From: Brachionus plicatilis
Lineage: Eukaryota; Rotifera; Eurotatoria; Ploima; Brachionidae
NCBI GenBank assembly: GCA_010279815.1
Contig: QEOQ01000508.1
Coordinates: 1,325,129-1,389,128 of the forward strand
Reading direction: 5' to 3'
DNA: 64,000 nt
Shown piece after piece: positions 11,751 through 23,100 of this stretch. Under the pieces are notes generated by a model. It was not told the DNA's origin, made no database searches, and saw nothing but the letters and a program-made list of their open reading frames with translations. Each line of letters starts with the position of its first letter. The stretch's first letter is position 1. The translations under genes were made by a program, and so were the position numbers.

Positions 11751-13086
11751 TTCTTAAATATCGATTGTCAAAATAATGTACAGTTGTTTTAAATTGCTGT
11801 TTATTTAGTCAATATCATGTTACTATTTGATTTTTGGTAGCTGAAATTCGATTTCAACAAAAAACTTTCTTTTGATCAAAGATTTATTTTGAGTTATAAA
11901 ACACACACAATAACAAAAAATAAGACGAAATTTAACTTTTAGGTTTTCAGTCAATTAATCTTGAAAAAAAATTTACAAGTGAATTGTCTTGGAATAGAAT
12001 GCAGATAGAATTATGTCAGAAATAAAAATAAAAAAACAATCAAAATACCTTATTTGCCTAAGAATCCGACTAAACACCCTAATTTCTTTAATTTTTTTCT
12101 TAATAAATTACATCTTTATAAAAAATAGCTATTCAGAACATTAAGGACTGGAAGTCTATTTTTTCAAAACGTAAATTCAAACGAAAATATTTGTTGCTTT
12201 TTAAATTAGTTTAAATTAATGGTTTGATTATCAAAGGTTTCATTCAACAAAAAGTTCTTGTTAAATCTATATTTACTAAAATTTTTAGTGATTTTTTAAA
12301 AACTAAAAGTGGATACCTCGAAGCATTAGTCAGCCAAGATTGAAAGACAACACTAATTTAATTGAATACCTTTAGTTTGATTTACTATTTTGAACCCATT
12401 TAATTTTAGCATAGATAACTAAATTAAATTTTAAAAAGAAACAATTTTTTTGTTAAAGTTTATTAAAAACCGAGATGACTATTTAATTCTAAAGATTAAA
12501 TTTTATTATTATTGTGCCCCAAATCATAAACCACATATTAACTTCAAGTCTAATGACCTCTATCAGACTTCACACAAATCTGAATGATTTTTTTAATAAG
12601 TTTATTTAATCGGTAATAAATTTTTTTTATCTGAGTTAAAATTTCAAAAAAATTAAAATTTATGTGTCCAACACTACGGTTAATGATTTGAGACACTAAA
12701 GTAAACTAATTTTTTTTTTACATAAAATCTTGTCTAATCTTAACTGATTTTTTATGATCCTGATTTTAAAAGAAGAATTTTTTTTTTAATTTGCTAAAAT
12801 TCTTTCTTAATTTATTGAAAATTAATAAAAATTCCTATTTCCTTTAAGCTGTTTTTATAAAACTAAGCAAATAGAAAAGTTTTCAATAAGTATTTTAGCA
12901 AAATTTTTTGTTGTTTCTCTGAGAAAAAAAAAATTCAATTAATATACCTTACAAAAAATAAAGACATTTTAAAGCTAAGAAGCTGTTCAGGTTTCATTAT
13001 AAATTAACTTTTATTAAAAAACAAAAAGAGCAGATTTTATTAAGAAAAGTGATTCTCAACTAAATTGCACCGTGGTTTTTAAATAT
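11751..13086. other. intergenic, no gene seen
   Basis: AT-rich spacer upstream of the ankyrin gene and downstream of FKBP15. No exon, repeat or RNA gene recognised. Confidence 0.55.
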
Positions 13087-16000
13087 TCATTTAAACCAAT
13101 CAATATCTTTGTCACTATTGTCGTCATCGTCATCATCGAACAAAGGTGGTGGTGAAAATTTGAAATTAGCTGGTGCTGCAGCCTTTTTTATTCGTAAATT
13201 AATTATTTATACAAATTTTTTTAAGGCAAACTTTAAATTACCAGATTGTTGCTCGGGGTTTCATTTTTATTTTTATCCTCAATTTTTTGCTCAGCCTGGA
13301 GCGATTCGCCTTCAGTTCTTAAAATATCTAAATTTAAAAAATTTACTAACAAAATAATTTTTTTCTCTTACTCGAACAATTTGGTCTCTGTTGGCTTGGC
13401 ACCTAACAAATCTTCATCTTCGTCGCTTTCTTCAAAAAGGTTATTGGGCTTGCTACGGCCTTGGTCCTCTCCAGTTTTTTCCTCATTTTTAGAAATTCCA
13501 ATTTCTGAATCCACCTTTTGTTCAACTTTTTCCCCAATTTGTTCCTCAAAAACGTTCTGATTTGTTCCTTCATCTTCCGAATTGTCAATATCTTGATCTA
13601 AATTTTCTTCAACATTTTTATCCGCTTGTTTCCCTGTTTCCAATCGATCACCAACAAAAACGTCATTTGTCTCAGTCTGCTGAATAACCATGGTATCATG
13701 ACCATCAGAATTTTGTACTATTATTTCACTGTTTGCTTCCTCTATTTCTTTTTCATTCTCAATCTCTTGGTCCATCTGACAAGTTTTCAACTGGCCATCT
13801 TCCTCATGGTCCATCGATTCATTTGCACTCATTTCTTCAATTTTTACTTCATTTACTTGAAAATTTTCAGTTTCCTCGGCCTGTTTTGATTCTTCTTTGA
13901 CCAAAGTCTGTGTATTTGTGTTCATGGGTTCAGGTGCATAGATAAATTGTGAAAAAAAGTCATTCTCTTCATCGAACTCATATTCACTCTTGGAATCCAA
14001 TAGCTGCAAAGTGACCATTTTAATTATTTTGAGCATGGCAATTAAAATACCATTGCCAGAATAATACTGTTCAGGCTTGATTTGTAACTTGATTATTTTG
14101 TACATAATATTCATTAATTTTTTAACTTCTTCGGCCACAACCTCGGACTCAGGCTCGGCCTCTAGCAATTCTTTGATCCTAGTCTCATATCTGTCTTTCA
14201 TTGCCAAGGCCTGAGCTTGTAGTCGTTCGTACCTTTCTTTGTACACTTTTAAATCCTCGTTTTCATGCCTTAACTTTTCGCTCTCATTTTCTTTGCTCGA
14301 ACTTTGACTTCTAGTTGTCTTCAACTTTTCGTTAGCTTCATCTAGTTGTTTTTTCAAAGCACCATTTTCTTCAGACAGATCAGAAATTTTTCTATTAAAC
14401 TTGGCCTCATTCTGCTGAATAACCTTTTCCAACTTTGCCTCCCATTCTCGGTTTAAATCTTCTTCCACTTGCTGTATTTGATCTTTTTGAAGATCATTTA
14501 AACTGCTTCTAGCCTTTAGGAGTTTATCTTTGAGCTGATTGATTTCCAAAGAATGTGATTTTTTCAATTCTTCCATTTCTTGGTCAAACAAAAGTCGGCC
14601 CGAATCGAACTTTTTTTTCTTTTCCTCGAGCAATCTTTGAACTTGAACCAGGCTTGATTTTAGCTCGCCAATTTCCTCCTCATTTGACTCGTTCTTGGTC
14701 TCATGGGTCTTTCTTAATTGACGCTCTTTTTTCAGCTCAGTAATCAGCGTGTCCAATCTGGTCTGTAGGTCGGCGTTCTCAACTAGAAGTCTCTCCGAGT
14801 TTTGTTTATACTGATCGGTATTTTTGCTCACTTCGTTCAACTGTTGTTTAAGCTCCAGGTCCTCTTTTTTTATTTTACTAATTTCTAAATTTAGTTCACT
14901 TATTTGACTAGTCAATTTTGTTAGCTCGGATGTCAATCGCATTTTATCCTGTTCTAGTTCTAGAATTTTATATTGGCTTTGTTCGGAGGAATTTTGCATC
15001 GAAGAGTTTTTTAGCTCTAAATATTGATGACTTTGTTCAACGTAATTTTGGGCCTTGAGCAACAGATCGGTAATCTTGGAATTTTGCTCCTCAATTTTGG
15101 CGCTTTTTTCATATAATTCTTGTTTATATTTCTCATTTTCCTTGACTATCCGCTGAATATTTTGCAGCACTACTTGAGTTTCCATATTGGGCATGTTTAG
15201 CTGACTAGTTTGTGACAATTGTTTTATTTGGTCAAGTTTTTCGTTGATCAAGTCCAGTTTGGCGGCTACAGTGGGGTTTTCTTGGCTCAGTTGAGCTGTT
15301 TGCTGCATAGGCTGTGCCATCATGTTGACTTGGGCATTGGGGTCTATTAAATTAAATAAAGATGAATTGTTGAGCGGATTCTTGAACAAAGCTAGTTGGT
15401 TCTGTTGAGTTTGAACTTGAGCTAGTTGATTTTGAAGCAATTGCTGCTGCAGAGTTTTCTGTAGGAACAGTGCTTGTTTGGCTGCTTGAGCGTCCTGTAT
15501 CATATTTTCGTTTCCACTCTGGCTCAAAAGATCTTCTTGATAAGTCTGATTGAAATCCTCTGCTCGACTTGAATCAGTAGCTTTAGAAGTGTCCTTCAAA
15601 ATGAAAATTTTTTATCCAATTTAAATTTTCTTTTTAATTTTTATTTTATGTAGTTTTAAATATGTTTGTGAATAAGAAAATATTTTTTTAATCAAAAAAA
15701 AAAAATAAATATAATTGAAAAATATGTACCTTTATTTCGTATTCAAATGCAATAAATAATTTTAAAAAAATTGCATTTTTTGTCTTATCTTTTTTTTTTA
15801 TTTAAAATAATTTTTCATCTTTTAAATTTAATGGAAAAAAAAATCTAAATTTTTAAAATTATAAAAAAAACTTACAAAATTCATATCTTCTGACTCGCTA
15901 TCATTATAAGTATAGTCATAAGACTGATTCTCATAAGACTCGTTTTCAATTTTACCTTGATCATTAATATTATCAACATTGTTTACACTACTGGAAACAT

Positions 16001-19000
16001 TTTTTTTTAAATTTAAGTCATAACGATTTAGAAAGTTAGTTATCCAACCCTCAGAGGCTTCAAAAGAGGCCTTTAGTTCCTTGTCCTCTTTGAGTTTATT
16101 GTAAAAAAATAGGGCTTTTTCTTTAAGAAGATTATGGGAAATGGGCACACTTGATTTTAATGCAGCGCAGTACCATTGGTAAAGAGATTCTTCGACAAGG
16201 AAAAATGGCCCTTTTTGAATGCGCGATTTTTTTTTATCTGAATTTTCGAGATTTAGATAGAGCTCTTTTTTTTTGACTATTTTTGTGACGGTCGATCGGT
16301 CTACACCGAAGATGTCAGCTATTTCGCTGTCGGTTTTATTCGTTTCCTCTTTCAACTTAATTATTTCGACCTTAGTGTCATTTAGAATTTTTTGGCGTTT
16401 TTTAGATACGTTCATTTTTATCAATAATTGTTGGGATACGGTGTCGAAGACTTCAACGTGATATAATTAAAAATGAACGTGTGACTAAAACTTTCCAAAA
16501 TTAAAATTAACATTTTATCAACAATTTTTACATATAGATACAATTTGAAGTCAAGCTTGTGAAATTTTGAATTGTGACAAAACTAACGAAACCATTGTGA
16601 TATGTAGTGATATAAGTGCGAGGACTTTAAAGCTAAAAAATTTAATTTTTATTCAAAGTGTGCTTTATAGGGTTATGATTTTATAAATTTAAATTCACAC
16701 AAAAAATTAATTCTTTTTTTTTTGATTTAAAATGCAAATAAAATTTGATATTTAAACAAAGCAAATGGATATGTAAAAAAATTGAGTTTGTTAAAGTACA
16801 AGTTATTGTTGAAAAATTTTAATTAAAAAATTTGATCCAAAATGTAAAAATATTATCAGAATAATTTAAATACGTAATTTAATAGCATTACAGATTGCAG
16901 AGTTGATACAATTTAGAGAAAAGATAATTTTCTAAAAAATTAAGAAATTATCAGACTTTATTTTAAGTCACAAGTCTTAAGTCAAGTCAAGTCAATGATT
17001 TACTAAATCCATATTTGATACCAATAAATTAGTTGCTTCCAAATTTCTGGCTGTTAATCTTGACCTATGTGGTCTGTTAATGTAACCAGATTATGAAAAA
17101 ATTCTTTCAACTGGTCCAAATGAAAAAGATATTGATAAAAATTTTTGTGCAAGTCATAACTTTGACTTAAATTTTTGTGACTTAGACTTAAAACTGTGAC
17201 TTATAGACAATATTAAATTGCTTAAAATTCTTGATCAAATCCAAAGAGAATATTATCAATGAAACAAAAATTATCATTTTGAAAGCTATGAAAAAAATTT
17301 TATGTTATATAGATATTTTTGTGTTTAAAAGATGAGAATTGAGTTTTTCTGCATTCAAATTTTTAATTTTTAACTAAAAAAAATTAGGAAAATTTAAATA
17401 AGTTTAATTTACTTTGTTTTAAGCTCTTTATGGAAATTAAAATTTTATTATTAAATAAATTAATTAAATATTAATCACTCTTAAAAAATGGGGACATTTA
17501 AGTGTTGATTAAAATAATTTAAATTTAGAAAATTAAGTTGTTATTTTATTTCTGTTTTTTGAAAATTTTAAAGTTTACGGAAATTTTTTTCATAAATTTT
17601 TGGTGAAATCAAGCTCGAAAGAAGAAAAAATAAGAAATGTTTTATTCAACTGACCAACCAATATTGATTCATCAAAAAGCATTCATCATGATAAACTCAC
17701 TACGCTAAAAATTATAAAAACTATAAATTATAAAATATCTTTACGCTTTTTAAGTTTTTCAAGCAATTTTTATACTTAGCGAAAAATATCTTGGTATTTG
17801 TAAAATACAGTAGTTGGTTTGACCTAAAATATCACCTCTGAAAATAGTAAAGAATAAAGCAACAGAAATATAAAATAGATGCTAAAATATTTGAATAAAT
17901 AAAATCTAATATTTAATTTTTTTTGTATTCAAAATTTTAGCCTTTGAGTCAATTTCAAAATTTCATAAATTCAAATATAATAATTTACCCATTCATCATT
18001 TATTTGACTATTTGGTTGATTTTGTGATCCTGGTATCATTTGCTGTCCTAATTTGGCCATTCGCGAGATAACTTTAGCTTTTTCAAATTTTGTCTAAAAT
18101 TAAATATTCTTTATCTTCTTTTAAAATTATGATCCTACTTACATCATTAATTTGATCATTAATAATCTTGGTCTTTTCTTTAATGCTCTCAGACCTTGAT
18201 CTGGACTCGGTTTCCATACTTGGCATTGGTGGCATTTGATCCAAAATATCAGCATTCGATGAAGTACGTTCTTCTTTATTTTTTTTAATTCGTATTATAT
18301 GAATATCATAAAAAATGGGAGAATTTGAACTATTCGGATAAACCGACTTGAATAAAGCTCCATTAAGAACAAACAACCGTCGATCGCCTTGTCTCATTTT
18401 AACTACAAGAGTTTCGATTACAGCTGGAAGCTTGTTTTTGCCTAATCTAAGCTTGAATGGCTTTTGAATTGTGTTATCTATTTCATTTAATTTAAAGCTT
18501 TGCCACGAACTAACCAAAGTAGAAACTTCTATTGAATCATTATTTTCCACGGTTTGCTCAGAATCTGAGTCATTAAATCTCAAATCTTGAACCAACTTGT
18601 CATTTTGCAAATTTCCACTGAGCAAATTGCATTTGCATAAAGTAATTTGTTTGGCAAAATTGGACACTGAATCCTCAGATTCGAATAAAATTGACCATAC
18701 TTGTCTTGACTCATCATAAAAGCTAACATAATTGTTTTTTTGTAAAGAAATTTTAAAATCAAGTGTTATCCTGATTGTAGCAACAGGCTGAGTTTTAGTG
18801 ACGTATAAAAGTATTCTATAGCCCGCTTGTGTATTGGCAGGATTGCTTAATATTGCCATGCCCAACTTACCTTGGGGACTATATTGATTATTTATGCTTA
18901 AAAATTTTTTAAAATCAATTTTAAATAAATTTTTTTTTATTAGAAAAAAATTACTATTTAAAACCTTGAACAGCGCTAAAAAATATAACAGAAGATGTTG

Positions 19001-19218
19001 GTTGTTGACCGGATTGAGCTGCTTGAGCCTGTACTGGTTGCTTTGAAGCCTTATATTTTAAAGTTTCGTCGAAATTTTCTTCCGACGAACCTTTAAAAAG
19101 AGAAGCTAGCTTACTAAATTCAAATAATTAGATAAAGTAATTTTTAAAATTCATTTATTTACTTTGTCGATTGGGGATTAAAAGAAAATTCTAAATCTTC
19201 ATCGTCATCAAAATTCAT
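13087..19218 (-). CDS. FKBP15: FK506-binding protein 15 (WAFL)
   Basis: Seven exons, all phase-consistent: 19163-19218, 18955-19113, 18143-18896, 17989-18093, 13372-15593, 13242-13317, 13087-13182, giving 1155 residues (human 1219). FKBP15 links early endosomes to actin. Matches to the family: N-terminal NKLASLFKGSSEENF; WH1-like region with KYINNQYSPQGKLG, YRILLYV and SFYDESRQVWSILFESED; a degenerate FKBP fold (residues about 180-290) lacking the active-site aromatics, as expected for this family; the KAKVISRMAKLGQQM motif; Gln-rich linker; about 350 residues of coiled coil starting at the conserved NIQRIVKENEKYKQE; and the conserved VKKLMN...IKMVTLQLL block. The C-terminus is acidic and ends DDDDDDDNSDKDIDWFK, matching the vertebrate end DDDDIDWLG. 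Intron 4 (15594-17988) contains a helix-turn-helix exon and a hAT relic. NUDT1 lies 107 bases upstream on the same strand. Confidence 0.93.
15876..16415 (-). CDS. CENP-B/Tigger-type double helix-turn-helix exon inside FKBP15 intron 4
   Basis: A 180-codon open exon starting at ATG (MNVSKKRQKILNDTKV). Residues about 5-55 are a CENP-B N-terminal helix-turn-helix (SEIADIFGVDRSTVTKIVKK). Residues about 65-130 match the second, CENP-B/Tc5-type DNA-binding domain (LLKEKALFFYNKL, then FEASEGWITNFLNRYDL). An acidic Asn/Ser-rich tail ends ESEDMNF at a strong donor, GTAAGTTT. No DDE transposase domain follows. The next convincing acceptor on this strand is FKBP15 exon 5 at 15593, and both sites are phase 0, so a transcript starting here would fuse this DNA-binding module to the FKBP15 coiled coil. 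It could also be a separate gene with an unseen last exon, or the remains of a pogo/Tigger element. Confidence 0.7.
16966..17206 (-). mobile_element. hAT transposon relic
   Basis: At 16992-17150 (minus strand) there is a 52-residue reading with one internal stop: FGPVERIFS, stop, SGYINRPHRSRL, then ARNLEATNLLVSN. This is the C-terminal dimerisation region of hAT transposases (family pattern S-x-P-x-ERxFS..G.....RxRLxxxNxExLxxL). It is bounded by inverted AAGTC-rich arrays (AAGTCACAAGTCTTAAGTC on one side, its inverse form on the other). The element is internally deleted and the transposase is dead. It sits in FKBP15 intron 4. Confidence 0.72.
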
Positions 19219-19325
19219 CTTAAATATCTAATCTAAATTTATCAAATTGTTCATAAATAATGGTCAGGTGTATTATCGCCTGATTTAGTTTAAGGGTTAA
19301 AAAAATTATTTTAATTTTTTAAAAT

Positions 19326-19864
19326 TTATTCTAATTTATCAACTTCAGTTAATTCATAATGTGTTATAGTTTCCTGGTCTGATTGGAACAAAAAAAAGCC
19401 CTTGAATAATTTATTTGAAAGTATGTAGTGGAACCAAAATTTATCATCCTTCCACATTTTGTCAAAAGGAACTTTATCATAATCAAACCATTGGGGTCTT
19501 ATTTCTTCTGTTTCGGCAATTTCTCCGGAGTATTCATCTGCACAAAAAACATGAGTTGCCATAATATCGTTCATGTCGTATTCGAACTGGAATTCTAAAT
19601 AGCCGACATATTTAAGATTTTCAAGTTCAACACAGGCCTCTTCTTTTGCTTCTCTTAAAGTCTATCATTTAATTTCAACAAATTAGATTGTGAAGGGAGT
19701 TAAACCAACCGTCTGGCTCCATCAATTATGGACTCATCTGAGTGCACTTTTCCACCCAATCCATTCCATTTAAATTTACCAAATCCTCTTTTTTTGAAAC
19801 CAAGTAGTACTTTTCTATTTAGTATATCTCTAATGAAGACTAATGAATATAAACGCCGAATCAT
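19326..19864 (-). CDS. NUDT1: 8-oxo-dGTP diphosphatase, MTH1 type
   Basis: Two exons, 19710-19864 and 19326-19653, give 160 residues (human MTH1 156). The enzyme hydrolyses oxidised purine nucleoside triphosphates such as 8-oxo-dGTP to the monophosphate and so keeps them out of DNA. The Nudix box is complete across the splice junction: [22 protein letters not shown], with G-x5-E-x7-RE-x2-EE preserved; this alignment fixes the acceptor at TTTAAG/AGAAGC. Family signatures specific to MTH1 are [11 protein letters not shown] at the start, [44 protein letters not shown] and KGFFLF near the end. The stop codon is 107 bases before the FKBP15 start, on the same strand. Confidence 0.92.
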
Positions 19865-20640
19865 TTTATCTTTAATTATTCTATTACAACCAGTAGCTAT
19901 CTAAAAATTTCAAATTAAATAAGATAAGATGTCATAAGAATTTTTATCATGTGACTCTATTGGTTTTTTATATTCATTTTCAAGTCTATTAATTTCAAAT
20001 TCTTAGATGCTGGTTAAATTTTTAAATTAAAATTTATTGCATTATGAACTTTACATATTATTTTTATTAAAAGTGTCTTTCAAAAAATAATTCTATAAAT
20101 TATTCTGAATATTTTTGACATAAATAGAGGAATGAAGTATAAGCTGGATATTTCATTGCATGTTTATTCATGAACTGAAAAAATAAATGAAAAAATATAA
20201 ATGCGGAAAAATATGCATTCGAAATTCTTACGATCTAATCATTTTATCATTTATTCTTTTGATGACAAATCACCAAAATATTCATAAAAGTTCAATTTTT
20301 TTTATATATATATTGCGAATTATTTTAATTTTACTGTTCACTCATTTTCATTTGAAAAAAAAATTACCATCACTTAAAATTTCGAATGAAAAAAAACAAC
20401 ACAAAACACCCAAAAACACTCTCATAACTTTCCTAAAAGCTGATTATATTTATATTTTTTTTTTTGAAATTTTGTTAAATATTTATAAAATCTCTAGAAT
20501 GGTCTTCTAAGGTAAATGGAATATAAGGAAAATTTTGAAAATGTTTTTTTCCTATCTTTTTTGATTTCCAGCAATTGGTTTCAAAATAACATGATTAGTA
20601 AAATTTATATATTTTTTTCTGAAACAATGTGATCTAGCGA
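19865..20640. other. intergenic, no gene confidently seen
   Basis: Upstream region of NUDT1. An open stretch on the plus strand at 20187-20510 is AT-rich and hydrophobic by composition, and I do not believe it is coding. Confidence 0.45.
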
Positions 20641-20876
20641 AAATATCAAAAGAGATTACCATACAACAAACGATATTGAAGGTAATTATGAAAAATATAA
20701 GAAAAATAGATGCTAATTCCTCTTTTTAACTTTTTAATTATGAGCCAAAAGAATATACAATTAGTAAATATTTTCGTCAGTATGAGTGCCCAACAGGACA
20801 ATGGAGTCAACTTACCAGCATAGAACAAAAAAGAAAAATTGATTCATTTTTAAGAAGTAAACTGAAAAAAATATGA
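20636..20876 (+). CDS. possible last two exons of an unrecognised gene
   Basis: A terminal exon at 20745-20876 reads PKEYTISKYFRQYECPTGQW, continues through QLTSIEQKRKIDSFLRSKLK and ends in TGA. Its composition is unlike its surroundings (Trp, Cys, Pro, charged residues). A preceding exon ending at 20681 with a GTAATT donor reads KISKEITIQQTILK in a compatible phase 0, separated by a 63-base intron. No start or upstream exons could be assigned and I do not recognise the family. Confidence 0.35.
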
Positions 20877-21004
20877 AGGAAAAAAAATAGATCACTATAG
20901 GAAAAATTAAAAGAGATTCAAAATTTTGAAATAAATTTTACTAGAATTCTGGTAAAAATTTATACCATCATCTTTATATATGAATAACTTAAATCAAAAA
21001 GGGC

Positions 21005-21154
21005 TTTACAATATTGAATTTCTTTACAAATCGAGTCGTGAATGAGTGGACCAAGTTTCCAAGAGAAGTGGTTGAAAAAACAAGGCTAAACGGATTTAAA
21101 ATAAAATGGGTACTTTTTTTAAAAGTACAAGATTTTGACATTAAAAGAAATTGA
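21005..21154 (+). pseudogene. non-LTR retrotransposon ORF2 C-terminal relic
   Basis: A 49-codon reading ending in TGA contains NFFTNRVVNEWTKFPREVV followed by NGFKIK. This closely matches the conserved tail of Jockey/CR1-type reverse-transcriptase proteins (pattern FF..RVV..WN.LP..VV....S.N.FK..LD). No reverse transcriptase domain remains upstream, so this is a 5'-truncated dead insertion. Confidence 0.7.
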
Positions 21155-21466
21155 AAAACAATCTTCTGTATTTCTTTATAATATTTTATTTTAAATTAAT
21201 GAAAAAAATCTTAAATCAGTATTTTATAAACCAAAATTCAAGACGGCTCACAATTCGTATTAATTTATTCAAAAAATTTCCAATTGCAAATATTAAAAAA
21301 AATAATGAAAAATTTCAAGCATTTTATTTGAGTAATAAAAGTTCTTGTACAAATAATAACAGTCCGTAAAGTTACACAATCACAAAACCAACGTAACGAT
21401 TCACGTGACAGTATTTAACCGAGAAATCAAAAATAAAAATAAACAATTAATTTTCTTTTTTTTAAA

Positions 21467-22801
21467 ATGATCAATAATTTACATCATTTCGAGATATTAA
21501 CTTCATCGAGCCATAAGTTACTAAATTATTTTATAAATGGATTCAAATTTAAACTAGTACTGAGCAAAAAATGTCAAAAATATGATCAATATTTGCTAAA
21601 TTCAAATTGCATGAATTTTCTGATCACCAACATAAATGATAAAAACAATTTCAATCAAAATTCACCCGACTCATTTAAAACTTCATTAGCAGAAATCGAA
21701 AAAAGCGATTTTAATCTTTACCAAAGAATAACAAACAGAAAAAATACAGTATTTAATGCTGCATTTAGGGTAACCGATCTGGACCGAGTCCTATTCAATT
21801 GTAATAGACACCATGTCCCGATTATAAAACAAAAACATGTTCTTAAAGACGACTTTACATCAAAAAATGGCTATGTTGAATCAGCAATAATTGGTTCGTG
21901 CATATCTGGGGTTGCCCACACATTACTTGACTTGAAGAATTACAAAGGAAAATTTTTACCCGGTTTTGAACCGGACCAAGAGACACAAAATCCAAAAAAT
22001 GCTGGTCTTGCCACTCATTTTGACCATTTGACCTATGCTACCAATAAAAATTCATCCAGTCATATAATCGATTGGTACTCGAAAGTTTTTAATATGAAAC
22101 GATTCCGTATAAACCGAGAAGAGCTGAATGGTTTGATGGTCAGAACTGGTGAGTCTGGTATGAATTTAAAAGCTATTCAATATTGGCTATGCGCCGAAAC
22201 TGGTGTAGAACTAAATTCAACTGACAACGACTTCAAATTTGTTATCTCTGAGCCGATTGACGATGATGATGCAAAAAATTTGAAAAAAAATCAGATTTCT
22301 ATATTTCTAGATGAACATGATGGTCCAGGTATTCAGCACATAGGACTTAATACTCCTGACATCATTGAATCAGTACAAAATAGTAAAATGAATAGTGAAC
22401 AGGTTAAATATTATGTCACGCCAAACTCTTATTATGAAAACGTAAATTAAAATTCAAAACTTACAATAAAATAAATTTTATTTTTTTTAAATAAGAAAGA
22501 TAAAATCAAAGAAATTGAGGATTGTGGAATGAATGTGGATTTACTGAGAGAAAATCATATACTTTTAGATGGCGAAATTGATGAAAAAACTCATCAGGTT
22601 ATTGATCAGAATAAAGAGACAGATTTTAGTGGTCAAAAAAATTATTTGCTTCAAGTTTTTACTCAGCCTTTGTTTGAAAAGAAGACCGTTTTCCTTGAAT
22701 TGATACAGAGAGTGGGTCATGCTCAGGGATTTGGTGCAGCAAACATTAAAGCACTTTGGGACGCTGTTCAACTGGAACTCAACAAAAAAGCCACAGTCTA
22801 A
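21467..22801 (+). CDS. HPDL: 4-hydroxyphenylpyruvate dioxygenase-like protein
   Basis: Two exons, 21467-22441 and 22496-22801 (54-base intron, phase 0), give 426 residues. It belongs to the HPD/HPDL vicinal-oxygen-chelate family; HPDL in animals is a mitochondrial 4-hydroxymandelate synthase. HPDL is a better match than HPD: GKFLPGFEPD, GPGIQHIGLNTPDIIE, ENHILLDGE, YLLQVFTQPLF and FLELIQRVGHAQGFGAANIKALW. The three iron ligands are present: His in FDHLTYA, His in IQHIGL and Glu in FLELIQR. It is longer than human HPDL (371), with extra Asn-rich stretches in the N-terminal barrel and between LLDGE and the final block. The start gives HHFEILTSSSHKLLNYFING, which aligns with the first strand of the fold. 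AATAAA signals follow the stop. Confidence 0.9.
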
Positions 22802-22866
22802 TTATTTGTCTTAATAAAAAATAAATAAAATTTTTTAGGAAGAATTTTTTTATTGACAATTTTGAA

Positions 22867-23100
22867 TTATATAATTACACATATTGTAGATTCATTTTTC
22901 GTTTTATTTAAATTTTTTTCCGTAGCTTTGTTACCATCTGGCTGAACAGTATTTAGATCAGTGGAATTAGCTGTATTATTGCAGTATTCTTTGAATAAAG
23001 TAGAATTTTTTTCGTAAATAAATTGTGACATATCTTTGAAACGGTCTGAATCGTTTATATGGTCATTGAATGCTCGATTCAAAATCGGTTTAACACTCAT
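22867..23100 (-). CDS. small protein with C-terminal CaaX box
   Basis: A 77-residue reading from ATG (MSVKPILNRAFNDHINDSDR) to a C-terminus ending STICVII, a CaaX prenylation motif (CVII). The middle is Asn/Thr-rich and hydrophilic. I do not recognise a family; it does not look like a small GTPase or a G-gamma subunit. If real, prenylation would anchor it to membranes. It converges on HPDL with 65 bases between stops. Codon use is less AT-driven than in neighbouring noncoding DNA, but it could still be only the last exon of a longer gene. Confidence 0.45.
   Translation of the reverse strand: MSVKPILNRAFNDHINDSDRFKDMSQFIYEKNSTLFKEYCNNTANSTDLNTVQPDGNKATEKNLNKTKNESTICVII

Noticed and set aside
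14555..14743. Open frame on the plus strand opposite FKBP15
   Set aside because: It is the antisense shadow of a long conserved coiled-coil exon.
15845..15875. A 31-base intron leading to a separate last exon for the helix-turn-helix reading
   Set aside because: It would give a short tail and stop, but the intron would be shorter than all others in the window (about 45 bases and up).
20187..20510. 107-codon plus-strand open reading frame
   Set aside because: AT-driven composition (Phe, Ile, Lys, Tyr, Asn), no domain, no splice logic; such frames are expected by chance in this DNA.
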